From: Myxococcota bacterium
Lineage (GTDB): Bacteria; Myxococcota_A; UBA796; UBA9615; JAKLKC01
Assembly: GCA_023150875.1 (NCBI GenBank)
Contig: JAKLKC010000047.1
Span: forward strand, 1 to 53,142
Length of the DNA: 53,142 nt
Direction: 5' to 3'
Shown here: positions 1-8,259 of the stretch, piece by piece
Layout of the letters: each line of letters begins with the position of its first letter
How positions within the stretch are numbered: position 1 is the stretch's first letter
The notes under the pieces: generated by a model
The model's input: only the letters and a program-made list of their open reading frames with translations
The model's database searches: none
Told to the model about the DNA's origin: nothing
Position numbers and translations under genes: made by a program

Positions 1-78
1 CCCCCGCCCTACGTTCCGGATCGGGTGGGCCTGGGAACGGAGAAACTGGGGAGGAACCTTCGGAACGTGGTACTAGGG
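1..78 (-). repeat. Left-end copy of an inverted terminal element
   Basis: Read on the minus strand, positions 78 to 41 match positions 53065 to 53102 of the plus strand without gaps, 29 of 38 bases by hand count. Shared blocks are CCCTAGTAC, CGTTCC and CCCCAGTTTCT, with identical spacing. The TAG in the first block is the stop codon of the flanking nucleotidyltransferase gene. The element continues to the window edge, so its full length is unknown. Confidence 0.6.
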
Positions 79-699
79 CGCGGGGCCGGCGCGACGCCGC
101 CACGCCGCCACGTCGGCGGGGGCGTTCAGGTTGCCGACCACGGCGGCGTCCGGGACGTCCACGCGGATCACCGACCCCGCCAGGGAGGCGAGGGCGCGGT
201 CCGCCCGCGGCGGCACCTGGGCCCCCAGGGAGGCGACGAAGGCCGGGCGCGCCAGGACGGGGTGCCCCGGCCTCCCGAAGGCGACGGGAACGGCGGCGGC
301 GGCCTGCGGCCTCGCCTCCAGCGCGTGTCGGATCGCCTCCAGGGTGGCCCGGGAAGGGGGAGGGACGTCCACCGGGGTGAACCAGAGGGCCCCGGGAGGG
401 CGCTCGCCCCCCAGCAGGTCCTGGGCCCCCAACAGGAGCGACTCCCCCGGCCCGGTGGCCGAGGGATCGGGGTTCAGCACCACCCGGGCGCCCGCCGCCC
501 TTCCCCGCTCCGCGACCTCCATCGAGGCGCACACCACCACGATGGGATCGGCCCGCGCCGCCCGGAACGCCGCGATCCAGGCCTCCAGCAGCGTCCCGCC
601 TCCCCACGGCAGGAGGGCCTTGGGGCTCCCCATCCGGCGGGAGTTCCCCGCCGCGAGCACGATCCCACCGGTGGTCACCGGCACGCCCCCCCACTCCAC
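73..699 (-). CDS. MobA/MocA-like nucleotidyltransferase (NTP_transf_3 family)
   Basis: A 208-residue protein with the family's nucleotide-binding signature near the N-terminus: LAAGNSRRMGSPK at about residues 15-27, inside a Rossmann-like GT-A fold. Later 'FTPVDVPP' (about 107-114) fits the metal-binding Asp region, and 'GRPGHPVL' fits the substrate loop. Relatives transfer CMP or GMP to molybdopterin (MocA, MobA) or act on sugar phosphates. The short compact sequence and RMGxPK motif favour the MocA/CoxC-like branch, but no molybdenum-enzyme genes are nearby to decide it. The start used is GTG at 699; an internal GTG six codons later would also keep the motif. The stop TAG lies inside the terminal repeat element. 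It is transcribed away from the neighbouring lipoprotein gene. Confidence 0.85.
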   Translation of the reverse strand: MEWGGVPVTTGGIVLAAGNSRRMGSPKALLPWGGGTLLEAWIAAFRAARADPIVVVCASMEVAERGRAAGARVVLNPDPSATGPGESLLLGAQDLLGGERPPGALWFTPVDVPPPSRATLEAIRHALEARPQAAAAVPVAFGRPGHPVLARPAFVASLGAQVPPRADRALASLAGSVIRVDVPDAAVVGNLNAPADVAAWRRRAGPAP

Positions 700-906
700 G
701 GCCCCCCCGGAGCGCGGCGGACCCGGCGCCGGCGGGCGGGACGACGATCGGCCAGGACCGGCCGGTCGGGGGGCCGCAACGTAGAACCGTTCATTTCCGC
801 ATCCTTGCAGGTCACGGGCACCAGGATCGCCCCTCCCTCAACCTTGGCTGCCGTGCCCCGGCGCGAGCGCTGACACAACTTTCACAGCCCGCCGCGCCCG
901 GCCCCC

Positions 907-912
907 TATAAT
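907..912 (+). promoter_or_regulatory. Candidate -10 box TATAAT
   Basis: A perfect TATAAT lies 26 bases before the TTG start at 938. The best -35-like match, TTCACA at 881-886, would need a long 20-base spacer. The rest of the 238-base divergent gap (700-937) shows no other clear signal. Confidence 0.6.
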
Positions 913-937
913 ACGCCCCCTCGGAGCCGACCCCACC

Positions 938-1909
938 TTGCCACCCGACCTCCCCCGCCGACCCCACCCGCCCCCCTCGGCCTGGACCCGCTCCGCCACC
1001 GCCCTGGCGTCGCTGGCGGTCGCCGCCTCGTTCCTGGCCGGCTGCCCCCGCAGCGCCGTCCGGGAGCTGGGCTGGGGACTGCCCCGGGACGCCGTCCTCC
1101 GGTACTCATTCCAGACCGAGCACCGGATCTCCACGGAGCTCGGTGCGGTCCCCGCGGACGTCGCCGGTGACCCCGGGCTGCCGGCGCTGCGGGAGGGGCT
1201 GTCGGAGTGGACCTTCGTGCTGGGGGGCGAGCTGGAGCAGTCCCTCGCGCGGATCTTCCGGGACGGGACCTGGGGTCAGGTGATCCGGGTGGCCCGGGTC
1301 GAGGGAGGCCAGCGGGGCCCGGCGGGGCTCGTCCCCCTGGAGCCCGAGGGACTGCTCCGCAAGTCCGTGGTCGTCCGCGGCTGGCGGAGCGGCGAGGCGT
1401 TCGAGCTCGCTGGCTTCCAGCACATTTCGGGGATCGGCCGCATGGTGGAGCTCTGGGCGGACGTCTTCACCCAGCTCACCATCCGCCTCCCCCGGCGCCT
1501 CCCCGCGGGGGAGGGGGCGGAGACCGAGGAGCCGGCCTCCATGAGCCTGCGGATCCCCCTCGCCGACGGCGCGCACCTGGAGAGGTCCTGGACCATCCGG
1601 TGGCGGAGCGCCACTACCCAGCCCTGCGACGCCGGGACGTGTACGGCCCTCGCCTACAGCGCGCGGATCGCCGAGACCGGCAGGAGCCCCCGTCCCGACC
1701 GGCGCCTGGACGTCCGCGGGGCCGGCACCGTGGAGGGGACGGTGGTGCTCGACCCGGCGAGCCGCCTCGTCTCTCACGAGTACCGCACGGAGCTGACCCG
1801 GGACCTGACCACCTACGAGCTTCCCCGCGGCCCCAAGGAGGACGGCCCGGCCCGCGCCGCCGCCCGGGTGTCCGACCACGCGACCACCACCATCCGGAGG
1901 CTCCCGTGA
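938..1909 (+). CDS. Predicted lipoprotein of unknown function
   Basis: A 323-residue protein starting at TTG 938, just after a TATAAT box. The N-terminus has an Arg-rich n-region, a hydrophobic stretch and the lipobox FLAGC at about residues 31-35, so it should be lipidated and membrane-anchored. The body is beta-rich, with alternating hydrophobic segments (for example FQTEHRIST and GTVEGTVVLDP), and contains a possible disulfide pair in 'CDAGTC'. I do not recognise a catalytic motif. It resembles secreted 'DUF6263-like' beta-sheet proteins only in general style. Its stop overlaps the GTG start of the next gene (GTGA), so the two are probably translated together. Confidence 0.75.
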   Translation: MPPDLPRRPHPPPSAWTRSATALASLAVAASFLAGCPRSAVRELGWGLPRDAVLRYSFQTEHRISTELGAVPADVAGDPGLPALREGLSEWTFVLGGELEQSLARIFRDGTWGQVIRVARVEGGQRGPAGLVPLEPEGLLRKSVVVRGWRSGEAFELAGFQHISGIGRMVELWADVFTQLTIRLPRRLPAGEGAETEEPASMSLRIPLADGAHLERSWTIRWRSATTQPCDAGTCTALAYSARIAETGRSPRPDRRLDVRGAGTVEGTVVLDPASRLVSHEYRTELTRDLTTYELPRGPKEDGPARAAARVSDHATTTIRRLP

Positions 1910-2445
1910 CCCGGTCCATCCCCCTGGCGGCCCTCCTCGGCGCCGGACTGCTCCTCGCCCCGGCGGGCACCCGAGGGGCGTCCACGGAGGAGGACATCAT
2001 CGACCAGCCGGGCTCCCCCACCGACCGGTACCTCTCCGACGACGAGCTGCGCTCGGCGCTCCACGCCGCCAACCCCGCGTTCTTCGCCTGCTTCTCGGGC
2101 CGGACCATGAACCAGGACCCCGGCGACGTGAGCGTGTACTTCACGGTGCCGGCGGACGGCGTGCCGGTGGACGTCCGCGCGGAGGTTCCGAACCCCGTGC
2201 CGGGGCTCGCCGAGTGCCTGGCGACCGCGGTGGCGGCCTTGCGCTTCCAGGACCACGACGGCGACCCCGTGGAGGCGGCCTACCCCGTCGTGTTCGTGAG
2301 GGACGAGAAGGGGGCGCGGGTGATCCCCTACCCGACGGTCTTCACCCGGGACCGCGCCGCGGAGTTCGTGCTCTTCCCGGTCCCCCCCGCCCTGGACGAC
2401 GCCGACCGTTCCCTGCTCCACAGGGTCCTCTTCCCACCCGCATGA
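1906..2445 (+). CDS. Exported protein with AgmX/PglI- or TonB-C-like domain
   Basis: A 179-residue protein starting at GTG 1906, which overlaps the previous stop. It begins with a Sec-type signal peptide, probably cut near residue 25 (GTRGAS). The mature part has 'FFACF', then a DVSVYFTVPADG strand, a conserved-looking Cys in 'LAECLATAV' and an 'ALRF' strand. This pattern is seen in the AgmX/PglI C-terminal and TonB-like domains of myxobacteria, where each repeat holds two Cys and ends in a hydrophobic 'LrF' strand. Function is not assignable. The stop overlaps the next ATG (ATGA), so it sits in a three-gene coupled unit at 938-2997. Confidence 0.7.
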   Translation: MTRSIPLAALLGAGLLLAPAGTRGASTEEDIIDQPGSPTDRYLSDDELRSALHAANPAFFACFSGRTMNQDPGDVSVYFTVPADGVPVDVRAEVPNPVPGLAECLATAVAALRFQDHDGDPVEAAYPVVFVRDEKGARVIPYPTVFTRDRAAEFVLFPVPPALDDADRSLLHRVLFPPA

Positions 2446-2997
2446 GCCCCCGCCGCCCCCGCCGGCTCGGCCGCCGCGCCTCCACCGTCGACCTGGCCCT
2501 CATGACGGCCCTGGTCGCCGGCTGCGCCGCCCCGCCCGAGGACGACGACTCCGCCGGCCCGGCCGACGGATCGGCCTCCCCTCCCGTCGTCCAGGAGGTG
2601 GAACAGGTGGTCCCCGGCCCGGGCCTCCCCTCCGACGTCGCGGTGCAGGACGCCTCCAACAACCTCGACGTGACGGATCACGACGGCCGCCTCTTCCTCG
2701 CGTTCCGCACCGCCCCGAGCCACTTCGCCAGCGAGGACGCTCACATACGAGCTGGACTACTGGGTCCAGCCCAAGCGCTGCTCCCTCTGGCGGGTGGACC
2801 CGGACGCCCTCGCCGTCGAGTTCGTGCTGGACCTCCCATCGAAGGGGGACACCTGCTTCCCCGGCATGGTGCCCCGGGAGGAGGGGCGGTACCTGGTCTA
2901 CAACTACTCGTCGCCTATCGACGGGCCCGACGTGGACTGGGTGACCGGCCAGCACGGCGAGACCCGGATCTACCGGCAGGTCCTGGTCTTTCCCTGA
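2442..2997 (+). pseudogene. Decayed sialidase/BNR-like lipoprotein gene with frameshift
   Basis: The frame opens at ATG 2442 with a lipoprotein signal (lipobox VAGC). It continues through 'NNLDVTDHDGRLFLAFRTAP', which resembles the first blade of secreted sialidase-like propellers. Near 2739 the reading frame must shift by +1 to continue as 'TYELDYWVQPKRCSLWRVDP' and on to 'GDTCFPGMVP', 'YNYSSPIDGPDVDWVTGQ' and 'TRIYRQVLVFP', which resemble the last blade of the same kind of protein. The whole middle of the propeller (my estimate is over 200 residues) is missing. The coding look on both sides, in different frames, argues for a pseudogene formed by internal deletion plus frameshift, or an assembly error. 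The first frame runs on unshifted to 3047 but looks non-coding there. Confidence 0.65.
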
Positions 2998-3027
2998 GGT
3001 GCCTTGCGGCGCCCGCACGCCGGGGAC

Positions 3028-3033
3028 TATCCT
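3028..3033 (+). promoter_or_regulatory. Candidate -10 box TATCCT
   Basis: TATCCT ends 11 bases before the ATG at 3044. With a transcription start 6-7 bases after the box, the leader would be only 3-5 bases, so the message is close to leaderless. Confidence 0.45.
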
Positions 3034-3043
3034 GCCCCGCGCC

Positions 3044-3592
3044 ATGAGTCCCGCACCCCTCGCCAGCCTCCGCGCCTTCACCGCGGCCCCCTGCCTCGTC
3101 GCCCTCGCCCTCGCCTCCTCGGGATGCGAGAAGGAGGACGAGGTCCCGATCCCCGACGTCACCGGCGCCTACACCGTCCAGTACGGCACTCGGGCCCTCG
3201 GGGGTGACTGCCAGCAGGTGGACCCCGACCTTTCGGGCGGGTCCTACGCCTCGTGGATCGGCGGCTCCGTGCCCCCCATCGGTGGCCTGGACGTCACCCA
3301 GGACGGAACCAGCATCACGCTGCGGTTCGACGGCTGCGACTTCCTGGGCAACGTCGGCGCCGACGGCGCCTACTGGTTCGGCGGCGCCTGCGACGATCCC
3401 GATACAGGCGCCGTCCTGGACGTGTCCTCTGAAGGCACCATCACGATCGACGAGGGGGCGCGCAAGAAGGTGCTCCAGGGCTCGGTGTCCATGGAGGCCG
3501 ACTTCCAGGACTCCGCCGCCGGCCCCGGGCCGGACGGGACCTTCGACTGCACCCGCACCGGCAGCCTGGACGCCCAGGCCCCCATGATCTGA
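3044..3592 (+). CDS. Small predicted lipoprotein of unknown function
   Basis: A 182-residue protein. The ATG at 3044 was chosen because the TATCCT box immediately upstream would leave longer versions untranscribed, and because it gives a normal signal peptide. The lipobox is SSGC at about residues 25-28, followed by a charged stretch (EKEDE) typical of the tether after the lipidated Cys. The rest is a single beta-rich domain with Cys pairs (GDCQQ, DGCDF, GACDD, FDCTR), suggesting two disulfides. No known enzymatic motif is visible. It stands alone between the decayed sialidase-like gene and the beta-barrel gene. Confidence 0.75.
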   Translation: MSPAPLASLRAFTAAPCLVALALASSGCEKEDEVPIPDVTGAYTVQYGTRALGGDCQQVDPDLSGGSYASWIGGSVPPIGGLDVTQDGTSITLRFDGCDFLGNVGADGAYWFGGACDDPDTGAVLDVSSEGTITIDEGARKKVLQGSVSMEADFQDSAAGPGPDGTFDCTRTGSLDAQAPMI

Positions 3593-3684
3593 GTGCCGGC
3601 CGGCCCCGCCGCCGGCGCCGGCCACCCGCGTCCAGCCTCGTGGCCCTCCGGAAGTCCGGACGGCCTTCCACTCCGGGGCGCCGT

Positions 3685-3693
3685 TGCTATAAT
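3685..3693 (+). promoter_or_regulatory. Extended -10 box TGCTATAAT
   Basis: TGCTATAAT is a full extended -10 element. A weak -35-like TTCCAC lies at 3666-3671 with a 16-base spacer. Transcription would start near 3700, giving the outer-membrane protein gene a leader of about 150 bases. Otherwise the 3593-3847 gap shows no gene. Confidence 0.6.
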
Positions 3694-3847
3694 CCAGCGG
3701 TCCCCTGACCGGGCGGTCGGAGTCGGCGTGAAGGCCTCCGGGGCGGCGCCCGGTGGCCGGCGAGCGCCGAACGGACCTCGTGGCGGTGGCCGGAACATCC
3801 CGGTCCCACGGTCGAACCAGGGACTCTCTCACCTGGACGGAGGCCCC

Positions 3848-4618
3848 ATGCGCACGCTCCTGCTCGCCCTCCCCCTCCTCGCCGCCGCCGCCGGCGACGC
3901 TCGCGCGGCGGACGCTCCCTCCGGCGGCGAGACGGCGACGGTGGCCACCGCCCCCCATCGGTACTTCCGGCTCGGGCTGCGCGCCTACGCCACCATCGAT
4001 CACGACGGCGGGGACGCCGCGACCCTCAAGCCCGGGGTGATCGCCACCATCCCCCTGACCCTGGACTTCAAGTACGGGCTGGGCATGCGGATCGCCTTCA
4101 CGGCCGCCCACTTCCAGAACAGCGTCTTCGACGTCGCCTGGAACGAGGTCGCGGAAGATCCCGCCACCAGCAAGGAGCACACCTACACGGGCGCCGACAA
4201 CCGGTCCATCTACTACGGCGCCACCGTGGGCTTCAACTACGAGGTCACGGTGCCCGAGGAGCCGTTCTTCAAGGTCTTCCAGCCCTTCGTCGGCGTGGGC
4301 GTCGCCATCCTCTGGGTCCGCACCCATCCGGACGTGCCCGCCCAGGACTCGGTCCTGATCAGCAACGATTTCTACCGCGGGCCGGACCAGAAGGACTACG
4401 ACCCCTGGTCCCTCCAGGTCCGCGCGGGGCTCGACCTCTACGGCGGCTTCCACCTCAACGCCAGCCGCACGTTCCGCTTCCCCATCGAGTTCGGCTACCG
4501 GATGGTCCCGGTGCCCGAGCACGACCTCATGTGGGGGACCGAGGGCTACGACTACCGGCACCTCGAGTACCTCATCAATACCTTCAACATCGGGGGTGGC
4601 CTGGAGTGGCTCTTCTGA
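3848..4618 (+). CDS. Predicted outer-membrane beta-barrel protein
   Basis: A 256-residue protein starting at ATG 3848, preceded by a good Shine-Dalgarno (GGACGGAGG, 3836-3844). It has a clear signal peptide (MRTLLLALPLL…ARA-AD, cut near residue 20). The mature part alternates amphipathic strands such as 'YFRLGLRAYATIDHDGG' and 'LQVRAGLDLYGGFHLN'. It ends with the strand 'FNIGGGLEWLF', whose terminal Phe is the classic BAM-recognition end of outer-membrane barrels. About 8-10 strands are plausible. Ligand and family are unknown. The upstream promoter and long leader make it a single-gene unit, though DUF507 follows within 25 bases. Confidence 0.75.
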   Translation: MRTLLLALPLLAAAAGDARAADAPSGGETATVATAPHRYFRLGLRAYATIDHDGGDAATLKPGVIATIPLTLDFKYGLGMRIAFTAAHFQNSVFDVAWNEVAEDPATSKEHTYTGADNRSIYYGATVGFNYEVTVPEEPFFKVFQPFVGVGVAILWVRTHPDVPAQDSVLISNDFYRGPDQKDYDPWSLQVRAGLDLYGGFHLNASRTFRFPIEFGYRMVPVPEHDLMWGTEGYDYRHLEYLINTFNIGGGLEWLF

Positions 4619-4642
4619 GCGGCTGCCCCCACTGGAATTCTC

Positions 4643-5164
4643 GTGCGTCTATATCGTTCCCAGATCCCGCGCCTGGCCGAGGACATCCTCCGCACCCTGG
4701 TCGATGATGGCGACATCCAGGTCGAGCGCGAGGCGTTCCCCGAGGCCGAAGCCGACATCCGCGCCGTGATGGACGAGTACCTCCGGACCGAGTCCCGCAT
4801 CGTGCAGGAGGTGCGGGAGTACATGGAGAAGCGCCAGATCACCTACGACCAGTTCGCCAAGCTGAGGACCGAGGCGATGGAGGAGAAGGCCCACCCCCAG
4901 GGGGACGAGGGGATCCGCTTCATCGTCAACCAGATCCTCGAGAGCTTCATGATCTCCCGGCACGTCGACGAGGTCTTCAGCGACGACGCGGGCATGCGCC
5001 GGAAGGTCATGGGGATCTTCAAGCGCCACCTCGTGGACGACGCGGAGCTGGACCGGGAGGCCCGGGGCCGCCTCAAGCACCTCCGGGAGGGCACCCCGGC
5101 GTGGGACATCGAGTACCGCCGGGTCCTGGAGGAGGTCCGGCGGAAGCGGGGCCTCCAGTCCTGA
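4643..5164 (+). CDS. DUF507 family protein
   Basis: A 173-residue, highly charged helical protein beginning 'MRLYRSQIPRLAEDILRTL'. It has two similar halves: an N-terminal helical repeat up to about residue 90, and a second with 'HVDEVFSDDAGMRRKVMGI' and 'IEYRRVLEEVRRKRGL'. Length and the 'EVFSDD…MR' segment match DUF507, a cytoplasmic family common in delta-group bacteria and of unknown function. The start is GTG at 4643 with only a weak upstream GGAA. No signal peptide or membrane segment is present. The stop overlaps the downstream lipoprotein frame, so the two may be co-translated. Confidence 0.85.
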   Translation: MRLYRSQIPRLAEDILRTLVDDGDIQVEREAFPEAEADIRAVMDEYLRTESRIVQEVREYMEKRQITYDQFAKLRTEAMEEKAHPQGDEGIRFIVNQILESFMISRHVDEVFSDDAGMRRKVMGIFKRHLVDDAELDREARGRLKHLREGTPAWDIEYRRVLEEVRRKRGLQS

Positions 5165-5949
5165 TCCTCGTCATCCTCCTGGCCCTGGTGGCCGTCGCCG
5201 GCGGCTGCGGGACCGGCTCGCCCACGGCCCGGAGCATCCCGATCCTGGAGGACGGGCCACCGCCCCCCCCGGTCCTGCCCCGGAGCCCTGACCACCCCGC
5301 CGTGTCCCTCCTCCCGCTCCCGGACGGCGGCGCAGTCGACGTCACGTTCGTCCAGGACGGCCTCTCGGACTACTACGCCTACTTCTTTCGGTACTCCGAG
5401 ACCGTGGAAGGGCTGGAGGCATCCCTCGCCCCCCTCGTCGCCGCGCCGGAGGTCCGGATCCGGGGCCGCTACGACCCGGTGGACCGCGCCGGCTTCGTCG
5501 ACCTGCTGCTTCCCCCGTCGGAGCCCGCCGCCCTCGCCGTCGCCGCGGCGTGGGAGCGCACGGAAGTCCTGGACCTCGGCCCCCTCCGGCCACTCCTGGC
5601 CGCCCTCGACGGCTACCGCGACGCCGTCGGCGCCCGCTTCGACATGCGGATCTACGCCTTCCGCGTGGGCATCGAGGTGGCCCTCCCCGGCGGCGGATCC
5701 TGCGTGTTGGCGGAGGAGCCCGGAGGACCGCCCGTCCTGGCCTTCGCGCCCGTTTTCGACTGCGTCCGGGACGCGGGCGCCTTCCAGGTGCGGGCCCCGG
5801 AGGGCCGGACGTGGCCGACCCGGCCGGAAACCGATGGAGCCGCGGGGGTCGCGGCCCTCATCTCGGGGCTCGCGGCGGTCTCGACTCCGCCTCCGGGCGC
5901 TGCCCCTCCGTCGACACGGATGACAGACCCTCCGCCCCCGGGGCGCTGA
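5101..5949 (+). CDS. Predicted lipoprotein of unknown function
   Basis: The frame encodes an exported protein with a strong hydrophobic segment 'LILVILLALVAVAGGC' whose Cys is a lipobox candidate. The only standard in-frame start near it is GTG 5101, which overlaps the DUF507 gene by 64 bases and gives a 36-residue pre-sequence (282 residues in total). A CTG at 5161, overlapping the DUF507 stop as CTGA, is the alternative. The mature region has Pro-rich linkers, 'DGLSDYYAYFFRYSETVEGLE' type strands and a Cys pair (GSCVL, FDCVR). No family is recognised. The last 92 bases overlap the convergent propeller lipoprotein gene, which is unusual. The Pro-rich tail may be partly non-conserved. Confidence 0.6.
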   Translation: MGHRVPPGPGGGPAEAGPPVLILVILLALVAVAGGCGTGSPTARSIPILEDGPPPPPVLPRSPDHPAVSLLPLPDGGAVDVTFVQDGLSDYYAYFFRYSETVEGLEASLAPLVAAPEVRIRGRYDPVDRAGFVDLLLPPSEPAALAVAAAWERTEVLDLGPLRPLLAALDGYRDAVGARFDMRIYAFRVGIEVALPGGGSCVLAEEPGGPPVLAFAPVFDCVRDAGAFQVRAPEGRTWPTRPETDGAAGVAALISGLAAVSTPPPGAAPPSTRMTDPPPPGR

Positions 5950-6949
5950 GCAGACCCGCAGACACCAACCTAGGGGTCAGGGGGATCAGCACCAGGTTGG
6001 GGTGGACCTTCCGACCGCCGATCCCCGAGAGGACCACGCTCCCCCAGTAGTCCCGGGCGTCGTACCACTGGAAGCCCGAGCCCTCGATCCCCCCCAGGTC
6101 CATCCGCCGCCCATCCCCCAGGTCCAGCAGGTAGAGCTCGCCGGCCGTGGCGGCGGCGGCACCGCCGCGGGGCTCATCCGCGCTCGACGCCGGGCCTTCG
6201 GCCCCCTCGACGACGGCGAACCGCCCGTCCGCGCTCAACACCGCCCTGCGCGCGCCGGGGATCCGGAGGCGCTCCTCGCCGGACTCGGCATCGTGGATCC
6301 GCACCTCCTCCCTCCCCCGGGGCCGGAAGGCGACCAGGCGCTGCGAAGCGCGGTAGGTGAAGTCCTCCACCTCTTCCCGGAGCCACGGGAAGGCAGGCCG
6401 AGCCTGTCCGCTGCCCACCCGGACGCGGTGGGGGATCCGGGGCTCGCCGGGCGCGGGGGAGGCCAGGAGCAGGACCTCGTCGGCCCCCTCGCCCCGCTCC
6501 AAGGAACCCAGGTCCCCGACGGCGAGGGGGGTGGCCGAAAGCACGTTGCGCCGGACGTGGTAGTCCGCGACGCCGGACCCGGATGCACCCTCCTCGGGGA
6601 AGGCCAGACGCTCGTCGTCGAACCAGATCGCGCCTCCCACGGGGAGCCCGATGGGCAGGGGGTCGAGGGCACGGCTGCTCCCGTCCAGCAGCCACGGCCC
6701 GGCCCCGGTCTGGTAGTAGAGGCGCAAGCCCCCCGGAGACCATCGGTGGTGGAGGAAGTCGTTGCTCCCGCAGGCCTCGAACACCGGCTGCAGTCCCTCG
6801 GCCGCGACGAGATCCCGCTGCTCCCGGGGATCGCAGGGGGCGAGGAGGGCGGCAATGCCCTCCGCGACGGGGGGCGTCCCGGATGAGCAGCCCCAGAAGC
6901 AGGCGAGGAGCCAGAGGGGGGGCCGGTGCACGGATCCGAGCCGGATCAA
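5858..6949 (-). CDS. Predicted beta-propeller-like lipoprotein
   Basis: A 363-residue protein starting at TTG 6949, which overlaps the stop of the M23 peptidase gene (TTGA). The N-terminus is a signal peptide ending in a possible lipobox (FWGC, about residues 18-21). The body has repeated beta-strand units with WD/TolB-like phrasing: 'HHRWSPGGLRLYYQ', 'GAIWFDDERLAFP', 'RRAVLSADGRFAVVEG' and 'GFQWYDARDYWGS'. These suggest a propeller that binds a partner rather than an enzyme. The first 30 mature residues contain Cys pairs (APCDP, EACGS). Translational coupling to the peptidase suggests that both act in the envelope. The 3' end overlaps the convergent lipoprotein gene. Confidence 0.7.
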   Translation of the reverse strand: MIRLGSVHRPPLWLLACFWGCSSGTPPVAEGIAALLAPCDPREQRDLVAAEGLQPVFEACGSNDFLHHRWSPGGLRLYYQTGAGPWLLDGSSRALDPLPIGLPVGGAIWFDDERLAFPEEGASGSGVADYHVRRNVLSATPLAVGDLGSLERGEGADEVLLLASPAPGEPRIPHRVRVGSGQARPAFPWLREEVEDFTYRASQRLVAFRPRGREEVRIHDAESGEERLRIPGARRAVLSADGRFAVVEGAEGPASSADEPRGGAAAATAGELYLLDLGDGRRMDLGGIEGSGFQWYDARDYWGSVVLSGIGGRKVHPNLVLIPLTPRLVSAGLLSAPGAEGLSSVSTEGQRPEAESRPPRAPR

Positions 6950-8229
6950 CGCACGAACCCGCCGTGGCGTCCCGCGCCGCCCTCGTGGGCGAAGAAGGCG
7001 GCGACCTGGGCGGTGCCGTCCACCGACAGGAGCCGGGGGAGCACCTGGTCCCGAAGTCCCTCGAACGCGGGGCGCCGCGCCCCCTCGATGGCCTCGCCCC
7101 GGGGCACCTCCACCTTCGCGTAGTCCACCGGGCGGCCGCGGTCATAGAACTCGAAGTGGAGGTGCGGCCCGGTGGACAGGCCCGTGGAGCCCACGTATCC
7201 CACCACCGTCCCCTGGGAGATCCGCCGCCCCGCCTTCAGCCCCGGCGCGTATCGGCTGAGGTGGGAGTAGCTCGATCCGAAGCGGTCGGAGTGGACCAGG
7301 CGGACGTGCTTGCCGAAGCCCCCCCGCGTCCCCACGAACTGCACGGTGCCGCTGGCGACGGCCCGGACCGGGGCACCGGTCGGCGCGCCGTAGTCCTGGC
7401 CCCAGTGGGGCCGGGTGCTCTTGAGGATGGGGTGGAACCGCTTGAGGTTGAAGCCGGATCCGACGTGGCTGTAGGCGAGGGGGGACTTGAGGAAGGCCCT
7501 CGCCATCCGCTCCCCCGAGGGCGTGTACCAGGCGGTGCCACCCTCGGCGTCGTCGAAGCGCAACGCCCGGTGGACGCGGCCCGCGTTGACGAACTCGGCG
7601 GCGGCGAGCCCCACGATCCGGGATCCGACCCCCTGGACGGTGCGGCGGGCCGCCAGGAGCCGGAAGGAGTCCCCGGGCCGCACCTCGGTGTTGAAGTCGA
7701 TCTGCCAGTCGAAGATCCCGGCGAGGGTCGAGACCATGTCCGCGGGAAGACCGGCGCTCCGTGCGGAGTCCCATAGCGTGCCCTCGACGACCCCCGAGAT
7801 CCCCACGACCTCGTCCTCGAAGGGCGTGACCTCCTGGCGCGCGGCGAACCCCTGGCCCTCGCGCTCCACCACCAGGTCCCTCTCGGGGTCCAGGGGATAG
7901 CGGAGGGCGAGGAGGGTGGACCCCGACGGATCGAACGTGAGCTGGACCTCCCTCCCCATCTTGATCCGCGAGAGATCATGCAGGCGTGCCGCCTCCGCCA
8001 CGAGGGCGGCGACGTCGGCCCTGGGCACGCCGGCGGTACCGAGGATGGAACCGATGGAGTCGCCCTGCCCCACGGGATGGACCCGGAGCACCGGCCCAGG
8101 GGGAGGCTCGGGCGCTCCCTGGGCCTGGGGGGCGACCGCAGCGGGGACGGGCGCCACCTCGCCCTCGCAGCCGGCGAGCGGGGGGCCGGCGACCAGGGCA
8201 AGGAGGCCTGCGACGAGTAGGGGTCGAAT
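6946..8229 (-). CDS. M23/LytM family peptidoglycan endopeptidase lipoprotein
   Basis: A 427-residue protein if initiated at ATT 8229. It has a lipobox (PLAGC, Cys21), a LysM/OapA-like region (about residues 45-130) that may bind peptidoglycan, and a C-terminal LytM domain. The zinc-site motifs are present: HWGQDY (HxxxD) and, further on, GPHLHFEF (HxH), with HLS between them. The arrangement is like MepM-type DD-endopeptidases that cut cross-links so the wall can grow. No ATG, GTG or TTG lies in frame anywhere between the promoter-like TACAAT and the signal peptide. ATT (or the adjacent ATC) follows a good GGGAGG at 8 bases and gives a standard 20-residue signal, so a rare start codon is inferred. 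It is coupled to the downstream propeller lipoprotein. Confidence 0.9.
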   Translation of the reverse strand: MRPLLVAGLLALVAGPPLAGCEGEVAPVPAAVAPQAQGAPEPPPGPVLRVHPVGQGDSIGSILGTAGVPRADVAALVAEAARLHDLSRIKMGREVQLTFDPSGSTLLALRYPLDPERDLVVEREGQGFAARQEVTPFEDEVVGISGVVEGTLWDSARSAGLPADMVSTLAGIFDWQIDFNTEVRPGDSFRLLAARRTVQGVGSRIVGLAAAEFVNAGRVHRALRFDDAEGGTAWYTPSGERMARAFLKSPLAYSHVGSGFNLKRFHPILKSTRPHWGQDYGAPTGAPVRAVASGTVQFVGTRGGFGKHVRLVHSDRFGSSYSHLSRYAPGLKAGRRISQGTVVGYVGSTGLSTGPHLHFEFYDRGRPVDYAKVEVPRGEAIEGARRPAFEGLRDQVLPRLLSVDGTAQVAAFFAHEGGAGRHGGFVR

Positions 8230-8253
8230 GATCCTGACCTCCCGGAGGGCGGC

Positions 8254-8259
8254 ATTGTA
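8254..8259 (-). promoter_or_regulatory. Candidate -10 box TACAAT for the M23 gene
   Basis: On the minus strand, TACAAT lies 24 bases before the proposed ATT start at 8229 and is followed by the GGGAGG ribosome-binding site. It limits how far upstream the coding sequence can begin. Confidence 0.45.

Noticed and set aside
2915-4561. A 548-codon minus-strand frame opposite the small lipoprotein and beta-barrel genes
   Set aside because: It is antisense to two proteins with good signal peptides and shows no domain.
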